A stretch of 11,982 bases of DNA from Betaproteobacteria bacterium RBG_16_58_11 (GTDB lineage Bacteria; Pseudomonadota; Gammaproteobacteria; Burkholderiales; Thiobacteraceae): contig MEQN01000126.1 of the NCBI GenBank assembly GCA_001770235.1, positions 4,503 to 16,484 of the forward strand, written 5' to 3'. The position numbers were made by a program, and so were the translations under genes. Each line of letters begins with the position of its first letter. The first letter of the stretch is position 1. The notes under the pieces are model-generated. The model saw nothing but the letters and a program-made list of their open reading frames with translations, had not been told where the DNA came from and searched no databases. Of the stretch, positions 1 to 7,168 are shown in pieces.

Positions 1-1992
1 GCAAAACGGGTGCTCGCCTTCCAGATACCCATGTTTGGGGCAGATGGAGAAAGTCGGTGTGATGGTGATATAGGGCAGGCCAAATCGCTCCAATGACCGC
101 TTCACCAACGCCTTGCACGCCGCGCCGCTGGAAATGCGCTCGTTCATGTACAAATGCAGCACGGTGCCGCCGGTGTATTTGCGCTGCAATTCTTCTTGCC
201 GCTCCAGCGCCTCGAACGGATCGTCGGTGAAGCCCACCGGCAGTTGCGAGGAGTTGGTGTAGTACGGCGTCTCGTCGGTTCCGGCTTGCAGAATATCGGG
301 GTAGCGCTTGCGATCCTCCTTGGCGAAGCGGTAAGTCGTGCCCTCCGCCGGGGTCGCTTCCAGGTTGAACATATGCCCGGTCTCTTCCTGGAAGGCGAGC
401 ATCTTCGCGCGCACGTGATCCAGCAGCCGGCGCGCGAAATCGTGGCCCCATTCGCTGGTGATGTCATGCTCGCCCCGGCTGAAGTTGCGGATCATTTCGT
501 TGATGCCGTTCACGCCCAGCGTGGAAAAATGATTGCGCAGCGTGCCCAGGTAGCGCTTGGTGTAAGGGAACAAGCCATTGTCCATGTGGCGCTGGATCAC
601 CTTGCGTTTGATCTCCAGACTGTTCTTGCCGATCTCCATCAACTCATCCACGCGCCGGTACAAGGCCGCTTCGTCGCCCTGGTGCAGATAGCCCAGGCGC
701 GCGCAATTGATAGTGACCACACCCAATGAGCCGGTTTGCTCGGCCGAGCCGAACAAGCCGTTGCCGCGTTTCAACAGCTCGCGCAAATCCAATTGCAAGC
801 GGCAGCACATGGAGCGAACCATATTCGGCTTGAGATCGGAATTGATGAAGTTCTGAAAATACGGCAGCCCATATTTCGCGGTCATGTCGAACAGCAGCGC
901 GGCGTTGTCCGAGTCCCACGGAAAATCCGGGGTCATGTTGTAGGTGGGTATGGGAAAGGTGAACACGCGCCCCTTGGCGTCGCCGGTCGTCATCACCTCG
1001 ATGTAGGCGCGATTGATCATATCCATCTCAAGCTGCAAATCGCCGTAGGTGAAGGGCATTTCCGCGCCGCCGATGATGGGAATCTGGTCGCGTAAATCTT
1101 CCGGGCAAGTCCAATCGAAAGTCAGATTGGTGAACGGCGTTTGCGTGCCCCAGCGCGAGGGCACGTTCAAGTTGTAGATCAATTCCTGGATATATTGTTT
1201 AACGCTGGCATAGGGCATGTTGTCCTTGCGGATGAACGGCGCCATATAGGTATCGAATGAAGAGAAGGCCTGCGCCCCGGCCCATTCGTTTTGCAGCGTG
1301 CCGAGGAAATTGACGATCTGCCCCACCGCGCTTGAAAAGTGCTTGGGCGGTCCGGCTTCCACCTTGCCCGGCACGCCGTTGAGCCCTTCATTGAGCAGGG
1401 TGCGCAACGACCAGCCGGCGCAATAGCCGGCCAGCATGTCGAGATCGTGAATGTGAATGTCGCCGCTGCGGTGCGCTTCGCCCACTTCCGGGGGATAGAC
1501 GTGATTGAGCCAATAATTCGCGACGACTTTGCCCGAGACATTGAGGATCAAGCCGCCCAAGGAGTAGCCCTGATTGGCATTGGCGTTGACGCGCCAATCC
1601 AGTTGCTCCAGATATTCGTTGATGGAGGAGCCCACGTCCACCACGGTCTTGCGATCCTCGCGCAGCTTCTTGTGCTGTTCGCGATAGACGATGTAGGCGC
1701 GCGCGGTTTGGAAATGATTGGCGGAAATCAGCACCTGCTCGACGACGTCCTGAATGTTCTCGATGGCAGGGGCTTCGATTCGGTGCTTGTGGATCAGTAC
1801 CTTCACCACTTGCGCCGAGAGCAGATCGGATTCGATCTCGCCGAACTCGCCTGTGGCTTGCCCCGCGCGATGAATCGCGGAGCGGATTTTCGTCGCGTCG
1901 AACGGCGCGGGCTTTCCGTCACGCTTGACGACTTGGCGCGGAACGGAAATCAGGGACGATTTAACCGATGTTTCCAACACTTGCATTGACAT
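1..1992 (-). CDS. nrdD: Anaerobic (class III) ribonucleoside-triphosphate reductase, C-terminus cut by window edge
   Basis: NrdD reduces ribonucleoside triphosphates to deoxynucleotides in the cytoplasm without oxygen, using a glycyl radical installed by the activase NrdG. The visible 664 residues begin with an ATP-cone allosteric domain (about residues 18-110, opening VVKRDGKPAPFDATKI). The barrel follows, with the SMCCRLQLD motif at about residues 395-403 holding the cysteine expected to carry the thiyl radical (Cys396/397). The last visible residues include Cys651 and Cys664 in an ICPKHGYLEGEHPFC segment near the C-terminus; the glycyl-radical loop lies outside the window. Family members are about 700 residues, so roughly 40-60 are missing. 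The start at 1992 has a strong AGGAGG five bases upstream; an in-frame ATG two codons later (1986) is the alternative. The gene follows ubiT but has its own promoter with NrdR sites. nrdG is not visible and may lie beyond the left edge. Confidence 0.96.
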   Translation of the reverse strand, partial: MSMQVLETSVKSSLISVPRQVVKRDGKPAPFDATKIRSAIHRAGQATGEFGEIESDLLSAQVVKVLIHKHRIEAPAIENIQDVVEQVLISANHFQTARAYIVYREQHKKLREDRKTVVDVGSSINEYLEQLDWRVNANANQGYSLGGLILNVSGKVVANYWLNHVYPPEVGEAHRSGDIHIHDLDMLAGYCAGWSLRTLLNEGLNGVPGKVEAGPPKHFSSAVGQIVNFLGTLQNEWAGAQAFSSFDTYMAPFIRKDNMPYASVKQYIQELIYNLNVPSRWGTQTPFTNLTFDWTCPEDLRDQIPIIGGAEMPFTYGDLQLEMDMINRAYIEVMTTGDAKGRVFTFPIPTYNMTPDFPWDSDNAALLFDMTAKYGLPYFQNFINSDLKPNMVRSMCCRLQLDLRELLKRGNGLFGSAEQTGSLGVVTINCARLGYLHQGDEAALYRRVDELMEIGKNSLEIKRKVIQRHMDNGLFPYTKRYLGTLRNHFSTLGVNGINEMIRNFSRGEHDITSEWGHDFARRLLDHVRAKMLAFQEETGHMFNLEATPAEGTTYRFAKEDRKRYPDILQAGTDETPYYTNSSQLPVGFTDDPFEALERQEELQRKYTGGTVLHLYMNERISSGAACKALVKRSLERFGLPYITITPTFSICPKHGYLEGEHPFC

Positions 1993-2021
1993 GATTGCCT
2001 CCTGGACAGCTTGAACACTAA

Positions 2022-2039
2022 ACCACAATATCTTGTGGT
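2022..2039. promoter_or_regulatory. NrdR box upstream of nrdD (proximal)
   Basis: The sequence ACCACAATATCTTGTGGT is a perfect 7-base inverted repeat (ACCACAA / TTGTGGT) around a 4-base centre. Its core CACAATATCTTGTG fits the published NrdR consensus aCaCwAtATmTwGtGt almost base for base. NrdR is the ATP-cone zinc-finger repressor of ribonucleotide reductase operons in most bacteria. The site lies about 30 bases upstream of the nrdD start and just downstream of the predicted -10 element, where a bound repressor would block transcription. The nrdR gene is not in this window. Confidence 0.85.
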
Positions 2040-2051
2040 ACGCCTGTTCAA

Positions 2052-2079
2052 ATACTACCCTCTATAGGTAGCCTGTCAA
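2052..2079 (-). promoter_or_regulatory. Sigma70-type promoter for nrdD
   Basis: Read on the minus strand there is a perfect -35 hexamer TTGACA (2079-2074), a 16-base spacer and a -10 hexamer TAGTAT (2057-2052, four of six matches to TATAAT). The distal NrdR box lies in the spacer and the proximal box just downstream. This implies that nrdD can be expressed independently of the ubiquinone operon upstream. Confidence 0.6.
2055..2070. promoter_or_regulatory. Probable second, degenerate NrdR box
   Basis: The sequence CTACCCTCTATAGGTA has its centre 32 bases from the centre of the proximal NrdR box. NrdR boxes characteristically come in pairs about three helical turns (31-32 bases) apart. Only about half the positions fit the consensus: the right half, TATAG, fits well and the left half poorly. 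It lies between the predicted -35 and -10 elements of nrdD. The call rests mainly on spacing. Confidence 0.5.
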
Positions 2080-2103
2080 GAGGATATTGCGCTTTTTATA
2101 TCT

Positions 2104-2550
2104 TTATATGCGCGCTGCTTCGGAGCCGCGCCGAAGAAGATTCAGCACCGGTATTTCCAGCGCATCCAAGGTATTTTTTACGAACAAGCCCAGCTCGGTA
2201 TCCCCTTCCAGAGTCAAGCGCCGGTTGAAAAACAGCGTATCCGGATCTTCCTGACGCAGCCCCAGCAGCAAGAAGTCGCGCGCGTCGGCGCTGATGGTGA
2301 GGTCGGGGCGGGACATTCGGCGGCGCGCGACGAAGGCGGTGGGCGTGACGCTGAAATGAAATTCGATCCCGGCGTCACGCATGCGGATGCATATTTGCTT
2401 GCCGTGCAGCGCTTGCAAATCCTGCGGCCGAATATGCGCGGACAGCGCCGTGTTGAGGAAGCCGGTAAACAGCACCGCGTGGGGATACTGGGGCAGCACC
2501 GAAAACAGCTTCGCCAGCGGCGCGGGGAAAGTAAGCTGCGGTATCTTCAT
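2104..2550 (-). CDS. ubiT: UbiT, SCP2-domain accessory factor of anaerobic ubiquinone synthesis
   Basis: This 148-residue protein matches the UbiT (YhbT) family in its sterol-carrier-protein-2 fold region: ALHGKQICIRMRDAG, then FVARRRMSRPDLTISAD, then DTLFFNRRLTLEGDTELG at about residues 100-117. The stretch RRLTLEGDTELGLFVKNTLD is typical of this family. UbiT is a lipid-binding protein thought to present ubiquinone intermediates to the oxygen-independent pathway, as UbiJ does in the aerobic one. It is slightly shorter than the E. coli protein (about 174 residues). The start at 2550 has a perfect AGGAGG seven bases upstream, inside the 15-base gap after the fusion gene. Its Shine-Dalgarno context, CAGGAGGCAA, is identical to that of nrdD. 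It is the last gene of the probable ubi operon. Confidence 0.9.
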   Translation of the reverse strand: MKIPQLTFPAPLAKLFSVLPQYPHAVLFTGFLNTALSAHIRPQDLQALHGKQICIRMRDAGIEFHFSVTPTAFVARRRMSRPDLTISADARDFLLLGLRQEDPDTLFFNRRLTLEGDTELGLFVKNTLDALEIPVLNLLRRGSEAARI

Positions 2551-2565
2551 TTTCTTGCCTCCTGA

Positions 2566-4164
2566 TTAGATGTGAAACTCGCGAAGCGAGCCCGGGTTTG
2601 TGCCGGCATCCGCGCGAACCGGCACGAAGCGCATCACCTGCCGCACGCTCTCCATATCCAGGCTGGCCTGGGCCTCGAAGCATCCGGCGTAGGCGGCGCT
2701 TTCCGCTTTCAGTTCGTAACAGTTGGCGCCGGTGATATCCATCAGCACCGCCGCCATGCCGGCCGCCTGAAATGCTTGATGGCGCTTGATGAAAAAGTTG
2801 CTGCAGCACATGCCGACATAGGCCTTCGTGCCCTTGGCTTGCATGGCGCCCAAAGTGGCGGTGAGATGCTCGTAGCTGGTAATGGTGATCGCCTGCATGT
2901 TGCGCTCCCGCGCCAAGCGGTACGCTTCGCCCACCTCGCACATGCCGCATTCGGGGCAGTCTTCACGCTGACGCCACTTGCACCATACGGGTTTGGCGCA
3001 ATACGGCAGCAACATGACTTCGGCCTGGGCCAAAATCATTTCCGTCGGCAGGCCGCCGTCCGCGTGGTGCAACATCAGGCGGTCGTTTTTCAGTTGGAGC
3101 CGGTCCTTGGCGGCGGCTTTTTCCACCGCGAGTTGCAGCACCTGCGCAATGTCCCCGGCGGAGAAACCCGGCAGCTCCGCGCGCGCGGCGCCCACGATCC
3201 GATGCACCGCGCCCTCCACCATGCACGGCGTCCATCCCACGAGGCCCTGTTCCAGTTGCGCGAACACGTCCGCCGGATGCAAGTGCACGTCCCCCGCCAG
3301 CGCCGCGCGCCTGATCTCTCCGGCCTGAGTGTCGTATTCCACCCGCGCCCGCAGCACCCCGCCCGGCGTCTTCCAGATGGCTTCCAGATCCGCTTCCCCA
3401 CCCCAGTCGATGCGGCGGGTGAATGCTTGCACCGCTGCAAAATCCACGTCGATCTCCGGCCCGGATTGGATGCCGGTCAAATCCGCATGAATATCCATCA
3501 CCGCGGCGATTCCGCGCGACATGGCCGATAGGATGGATTGCGCTGGCGGTACTTCGCCCAGGCATTGGCGTACGGTGATCAAGCGTTCCCGCGCGCCGGC
3601 CAATCCATCGGCGGACAGCTTTTCCGTCGGCACCCGAAGCGCTTCCAGCATCGCCCGGATGTCCGCGTCCAACAGCAGGACGGCCTGCAGCAGCAAGGAA
3701 TCTCCGTCCCGCGCCAGAAAGGCCGAGGCGATTTTGCGCCCGTCGATTTCCAGATCGTTGGGAAATTTATACGCGGCTTGCAGGCCGAGTTCGTTAAGCC
3801 CGGCGGCCAAGGCCTCGCAAAACAGTTGCAGCAGCCGCGCGCAGGAAAGGCGCTCCCATTTTCCCCGGCGCCCGGCAATCAAGCTGACCCCTTGCTGATT
3901 CTCGTCGAAATACAGCGCGCCGCCGCCGGTGATGCGGCGCGCGGTTTCGATGCCGTGACCGGCGCAGTAATCCAGCCGCAGCTCGCGGTCGATGGCCTGG
4001 TGATAGCCCACGCAGGCCGTGGGCCGGCTGCGGTGGAAGCGCAGCGTGTCCGGCCAGCGGCCGTCCGCATGCTGGCGCAACAACTCCCGGTCAATTGTCA
4101 GGTTGCGTACGCCGCTTTGGATGCCGCTATCGAACACCGCGAGAGCGGAATTTTGCGGCGTCAT
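2566..4164 (-). CDS. Lipoate-protein ligase A-like protein fused to a cysteine-rich DUF116 domain
   Basis: The 532-residue protein has three parts. Residues about 15-230 resemble the LplA/BPL catalytic domain: ARRITGGGALYF (75-86) is the ligase nucleotide/lipoate loop, and KFPNDLEIDGRKIASAF (133-149) carries the expected catalytic Lys144. Residues about 235-350 resemble the LplA accessory domain (KTPGGVLRARVEYD, then GDVHLHPADV). Residues about 375-532 match DUF116, with Cys389, 395, 403, 406, 409, 453, 454, 482 and 495, including a C-x2-C-x2-C run. That pattern suggests metal or Fe-S binding, which is an inference. Start ATG 4164 overlaps the ubiV stop by four bases (ATGA), with AAGG six bases upstream. 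An upstream in-frame extension to 4503 lies entirely inside ubiV and is rejected. Its substrate is unknown: lipoylation is possible, and its place between ubiV and ubiT hints at a link to anaerobic quinone synthesis. Confidence 0.85.
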   Translation of the reverse strand: MTPQNSALAVFDSGIQSGVRNLTIDRELLRQHADGRWPDTLRFHRSRPTACVGYHQAIDRELRLDYCAGHGIETARRITGGGALYFDENQQGVSLIAGRRGKWERLSCARLLQLFCEALAAGLNELGLQAAYKFPNDLEIDGRKIASAFLARDGDSLLLQAVLLLDADIRAMLEALRVPTEKLSADGLAGARERLITVRQCLGEVPPAQSILSAMSRGIAAVMDIHADLTGIQSGPEIDVDFAAVQAFTRRIDWGGEADLEAIWKTPGGVLRARVEYDTQAGEIRRAALAGDVHLHPADVFAQLEQGLVGWTPCMVEGAVHRIVGAARAELPGFSAGDIAQVLQLAVEKAAAKDRLQLKNDRLMLHHADGGLPTEMILAQAEVMLLPYCAKPVWCKWRQREDCPECGMCEVGEAYRLARERNMQAITITSYEHLTATLGAMQAKGTKAYVGMCCSNFFIKRHQAFQAAGMAAVLMDITGANCYELKAESAAYAGCFEAQASLDMESVRQVMRFVPVRADAGTNPGSLREFHI

Positions 4165-5060
4165 GGCCGGCCTTGCCCCGCCTGCTCCAAACCCGGCCGG
4201 CCGTGCCAAAAGCCGTCGCAGGCGTGGCCCGGCATCAGCCGTGTCATTTGATCCGCCGCGGTTTGCGGCGCGAGCTCGCCGTCCAGGCAGTCGCGGAAAA
4301 GCCGGATAATTTTTTCGGTGTGGTGGGCCTGTGGGCTGATCCGCGCCACGTTCACGCCGAGCGCGCGCATGTCGGCCAATTCGCAGATCAGGTTGTAGAC
4401 GCCTGCGGATTGGGTTTGGATGCCGTTCAGCGCCAGGAAAGGCCGGCCTTCGCGGGTGCGCAGCATGAGCCCGTCGGGATAATCCAGGCAGCGGAACTGG
4501 CAATCGTCCTTGGGCAAATTATGGTGGCGCGCGGTGAAGCAGCGCGCGGAAAAAGCCAGCGGCATGCGGCCGTAAGCGAATACCTCGGTCTCCATTCCCT
4601 TTGGCCGCTGCTGCTGCATCGCTTGCAGGGCTTGGCGCGACATTTCCAGCGGCGCCACCCAGCGCCGCGCGCCCAGCGTGGCCAGATAATTCAGCGTGCC
4701 GGGATTGTAAAGATTGATGTGGGGGCCAAGCGCAAACGGTGCGGCGCCCGCGAGCAGCCGCACCGCGCCCATGTCGTTCGCCTCCACCATGAAGCGGCCG
4801 TTGCCAGCGAGCTTGCGCAAGGTTTTCAAGTCCGACTCAGATTCCAGCAGCGCTTGGGTGGAGAGCACCACTTCTTTACCCGCTTGCGCGAGGCGTTCGG
4901 CCAGATCGAACCAATCCTGGGTGCGCAGGATGTGTCGCCGCGAGCAAACCGTTTCACCCAGATAGACGATCTCCACCGGTGTCTGCGCGATGTCGTCGTA
5001 AAACTGGAGCAGGGTCTCGCGCGGCCAGTAATAGAGCACCGGGCCCAGGGCTAATTTCAT
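4161..5060 (-). CDS. ubiV: UbiV, U32-family subunit of O2-independent ubiquinone hydroxylase
   Basis: UbiV and UbiU form the complex that hydroxylates the ubiquinone ring without oxygen in E. coli; prephenate has been reported as the hydroxyl donor. This 299-residue protein begins MKLALGPVLYYWPRE and has the U32-peptidase-like barrel. Its cysteines are Cys39, Cys174, Cys187 and Cys191. Their spacing (C-x12-C-x3-C for the last three, plus C39) is the same as in the E. coli [4Fe-4S] ligand set 39/180/193/197. The start at 5060 has GGAAG eight bases upstream, and an earlier in-frame ATG at 5075 would overlap ubiU. The gap from the ubiU stop is five bases, and its own stop overlaps the fusion gene start. 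Expected length is about 292 residues, so it is complete. Confidence 0.95.
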   Translation of the reverse strand: MKLALGPVLYYWPRETLLQFYDDIAQTPVEIVYLGETVCSRRHILRTQDWFDLAERLAQAGKEVVLSTQALLESESDLKTLRKLAGNGRFMVEANDMGAVRLLAGAAPFALGPHINLYNPGTLNYLATLGARRWVAPLEMSRQALQAMQQQRPKGMETEVFAYGRMPLAFSARCFTARHHNLPKDDCQFRCLDYPDGLMLRTREGRPFLALNGIQTQSAGVYNLICELADMRALGVNVARISPQAHHTEKIIRLFRDCLDGELAPQTAADQMTRLMPGHACDGFWHGRPGLEQAGQGRP

Positions 5061-5065
5061 TGTGC

Positions 5066-6079
5066 TCACTTCCATGGCCGGTGATACGCCCCCAGCGTAT
5101 GTTGCCGCCCTTCCGACACTTTGCTCAATTGCTCGCTCCACGCATCAGCCACGTTGAAGTCATGCGGCGCGCGCTGGCAGGCGTCGATCGCCTGCCGCCA
5201 CGCCTGGGTCACTTGCGCCACATAGGCCGGGCTGCGCTGGCGGCCCTCGATTTTGATCGCTTTGATACCGATGCGCAGCATCTCCGGCAAGAGTTCCATG
5301 GCGTTGAGGCTGGCGGGCTCTTCGATGGCGTAATAAGTATCGCCGTTCACTTCGAAGCGCCCCTTGCACAAGGTGGGATAGCCGGCATTCTCGCCGTCTT
5401 CGTAGCGATCGAGCAGTACGCCATTGAGACGCGATTCAAGCCCCTGCGGCGTCTGCTGCCAGCGCACCGCCTTGGCCGGCGAGCATACGCCGCAGGTGTT
5501 GGGCGATTCCCCGGTGACGTAGGAAGACAAGGCGCAGCGCCCCTCCACCATGACGCACAGGCCGCCGAAGCCGAACAACTCGATCTCCACCGGCGTGTTT
5601 TTCACCACCTGCTCTACCTGCGCGAGCGCCAGCACCCGCGGCAGCACCGCGCGCTGGATGCCGAAGCGCTCGTGGAAAAAATTGATCGCTTCGTAGTTGG
5701 TGGCGGAGCCTTGCACCGACAGATGCAGGCGCAGCTCGGGATAGGTTTTCGCTGCGTAATCCATCAGCCCGGCGTCGGCCAGGATCACCGCGTCCATGCC
5801 CAGCGCCGCAGCCTGGTCCACCGCACCCTGCCAGCGCTGCCAGTTTTCCGCCTGGGGATAGGTGTTGAGCGCCAGCAGCACTTTCGCCCCGTGGGCGTGG
5901 GCATAGCGCACGCCCTCGCGGGCGGCGGCCTCGTCGAAATTGAGGCCGGCGAAGTTGCGTGCATTGGTGTTGTCGCGAAAGCCGATGTAAACACAATCCG
6001 CGCCGTTATCCACCGCGGCCTTGAGCGCCGGCAGATTGCCCGCCGGGCAGACTAATTCCATCGAAGCGTCAGGCGACAT
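5066..6079 (-). CDS. ubiU: UbiU, U32-family subunit of O2-independent ubiquinone hydroxylase
   Basis: UbiU partners UbiV in oxygen-independent hydroxylation during ubiquinone synthesis in the cytoplasm. The 337-residue protein shows U32-family signatures: ELVCPAGNLPALKAAVDNGA near the N-terminus, SVQGSATNYEAINF (about 121-134), ESPNTCGVCSPA (191-202), then GENAGYPTLCKGR (229-241). Cysteines 175, 182, 199 and 238 reproduce the spacing of the E. coli [4Fe-4S] ligands (x6, x16, x38). The start is ambiguous. ATG at 6079 has AAGGA eight bases upstream but overlaps the preceding gene by 11 bases; the next ATG at 6061 (MELVCPAG) aligns with the usual start of the family and would give 331 residues. 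It directly precedes ubiV, five bases away. Confidence 0.95.
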   Translation of the reverse strand: MSPDASMELVCPAGNLPALKAAVDNGADCVYIGFRDNTNARNFAGLNFDEAAAREGVRYAHAHGAKVLLALNTYPQAENWQRWQGAVDQAAALGMDAVILADAGLMDYAAKTYPELRLHLSVQGSATNYEAINFFHERFGIQRAVLPRVLALAQVEQVVKNTPVEIELFGFGGLCVMVEGRCALSSYVTGESPNTCGVCSPAKAVRWQQTPQGLESRLNGVLLDRYEDGENAGYPTLCKGRFEVNGDTYYAIEEPASLNAMELLPEMLRIGIKAIKIEGRQRSPAYVAQVTQAWRQAIDACQRAPHDFNVADAWSEQLSKVSEGRQHTLGAYHRPWK

Positions 6080-7043
6080 GCTGTAATTCCTTGAAATGTT
6101 CGCCGGTATAATCTCCTTGCCAATGCCCGCGCCGGCGCAACTCGCGTTCGATGCCGTTCAACACACTCCACTTTTGGCTGCACCATTCCGGCGCCAGCAA
6201 AATGTCTCTCGAAGCCGTGCCGGTCACGCGATGAAACACGATTTGCTGCGGCGTGCGCTCGATCAAATCGCATGCAATGCCGATGTACTCGTCCGCACCA
6301 AGCGGCCGGTATTCGCCGCGCCGCCATTGGTTGGCGAGCAGCGTGCCCTTCACCACGTGCAGCGGATGCAGCTTCAATCCATCCACCCCCAGCGCCAGCA
6401 CCGCATCCAGCGTCTCATGGTAGTGGCGCGGCGTTTCGCCCGGCAGTCCCACGATGAGATGCTTGCACACTGGAATGCCGCGGCCTCGCGCGGCGAGCAC
6501 GGCTTGCCGGTATTCCGCGAAGCCGTGGCCGCGATTGACCCGCGCCAGCGTCTCGTCGAAGGCCGACTGCAAGCCCAATTCCAGCCACACTTCCCAGCCC
6601 TGGCGGCGATAGCCGTCGAGCAAATCCAGCACCGCGTCCGGCACGCAATCCGGCCGCGTGCCCACCGCCAGTCCGACCACATCCGGCTGCGCCAAGGCGA
6701 GTCCGTACAGCGCTTCCAGTTGCGCCACATCGGCATAGGTGTTGGTATAGGCTTGGAAATACGCGATGAAGCGCCGCGCTCGAGTGCGCCGCGCGATGGC
6801 GCGCCGCCCTTGCTCCATCTGCGTCTGAATCGAAGGCGGCTTGCGTCCATTCGGGCTAAACGAAGCATTGTTGCAAAAGGTGCAACCGCCGCTGCCCTTG
6901 GCGCCATCACGGTTGGGGCAAGTGAAGCCGACATCCAGCGCGATCTTGTGCACGCGCTCGCCATGGCGCCGCAGCATGAATTGGCCGAATGTATGCACGC
7001 GCTCGGAGAGCACCATCGGTGGAAAATTCGCGGCGTGGGGCAT
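6069..7043 (-). CDS. Radical SAM protein of the YhcC / TIGR01212 family
   Basis: The 324-residue protein contains GFTCPNRDGAKGSGGCTFC, giving a C42-x11-C54-x2-C57 radical SAM cluster motif with the same spacing as E. coli YhcC. Other family landmarks are FIAYFQAYTNTYADV, VGLAVGTRPDCVPDAVLDLL, WLELGLQSAFDETLARVNRG, HLIVGLPGE and DGLKLHPLHVVKGT. The reaction of this family is not established, and it shares Elp3-like fold features. It is the first gene of the probable ubi operon and overlaps ubiU by up to 11 bases. Start 7043 gives the longest reading frame; ATG 7016 (MVLSERVHTFG) aligns with the E. coli YhcC start and may be the true one. Neither has a convincing ribosome-binding site. Whether it works with UbiU/V or the ligase fusion is an open inference from position. 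Confidence 0.9.
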   Translation of the reverse strand: MPHAANFPPMVLSERVHTFGQFMLRRHGERVHKIALDVGFTCPNRDGAKGSGGCTFCNNASFSPNGRKPPSIQTQMEQGRRAIARRTRARRFIAYFQAYTNTYADVAQLEALYGLALAQPDVVGLAVGTRPDCVPDAVLDLLDGYRRQGWEVWLELGLQSAFDETLARVNRGHGFAEYRQAVLAARGRGIPVCKHLIVGLPGETPRHYHETLDAVLALGVDGLKLHPLHVVKGTLLANQWRRGEYRPLGADEYIGIACDLIERTPQQIVFHRVTGTASRDILLAPEWCSQKWSVLNGIERELRRRGHWQGDYTGEHFKELQHVA

Positions 7044-7093
7044 TAGGGTTGATTAAAAACCAGGCTCTATGTGGATCGCTTTGTCCGAAATAT

Positions 7094-7122
7094 AATGTAG
7101 CATGCCCGAGCGCCCCGCTCAA
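7094..7122 (-). promoter_or_regulatory. Candidate promoter of the radical SAM-ubiUV-ligase-ubiT operon
   Basis: Read on the minus strand, TTGAGC (7122-7117) and TACATT (7099-7094) are separated by exactly 17 bases; each matches four of six consensus positions. A 5-base inverted repeat with a 3-base centre (GAGCG/CGCTC, 7108-7120) overlaps the -35 and spacer. A start near 7087 would leave a leader of about 45-70 bases. No good FNR/DNR box was found around it. Confidence 0.4.
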
Positions 7123-7168
7123 CTATCTTTGCATTCATCTTTACATTCTTGAGGGGCATTCATTGAGG

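Noticed and set aside
2572..3531. Long plus-strand reading frame (319 codons) opposite the ligase fusion gene
   Set aside because: Its translation is rich in Arg, His, Gln and Ala with no recognisable domain, and it lies fully antisense to a gene with clear active-site motifs. It is a by-product of GC-biased codons.
4165..4503. N-terminal extension of the ligase fusion protein up to 4503
   Set aside because: It would overlap ubiV by over 300 bases in another frame with Arg/Pro-rich nonsense. The ATGA overlap start at 4164 with AAGG upstream fits better.
4095..5054. Plus-strand frame of 319 codons opposite ubiV
   Set aside because: It is antisense to ubiV, whose cluster cysteines are conserved; no family features or ribosome-binding site.
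4979..6055. Plus-strand frame of 358 codons opposite ubiU
   Set aside because: It is antisense to a well-recognised gene and has His/Arg/Gln-rich composition typical of shadow frames.
6096..7046. Plus-strand frame of 316 codons opposite the radical SAM gene
   Set aside because: The minus strand holds a complete radical SAM motif and family landmarks; the plus frame has none.
7049..7062. TTGATTAAAAACCA as an FNR/DNR box for the ubi operon
   Set aside because: The left half is perfect but the right half matches only three of five, and it lies downstream of the predicted promoter, where an activator would not work. A repressing role cannot be excluded.
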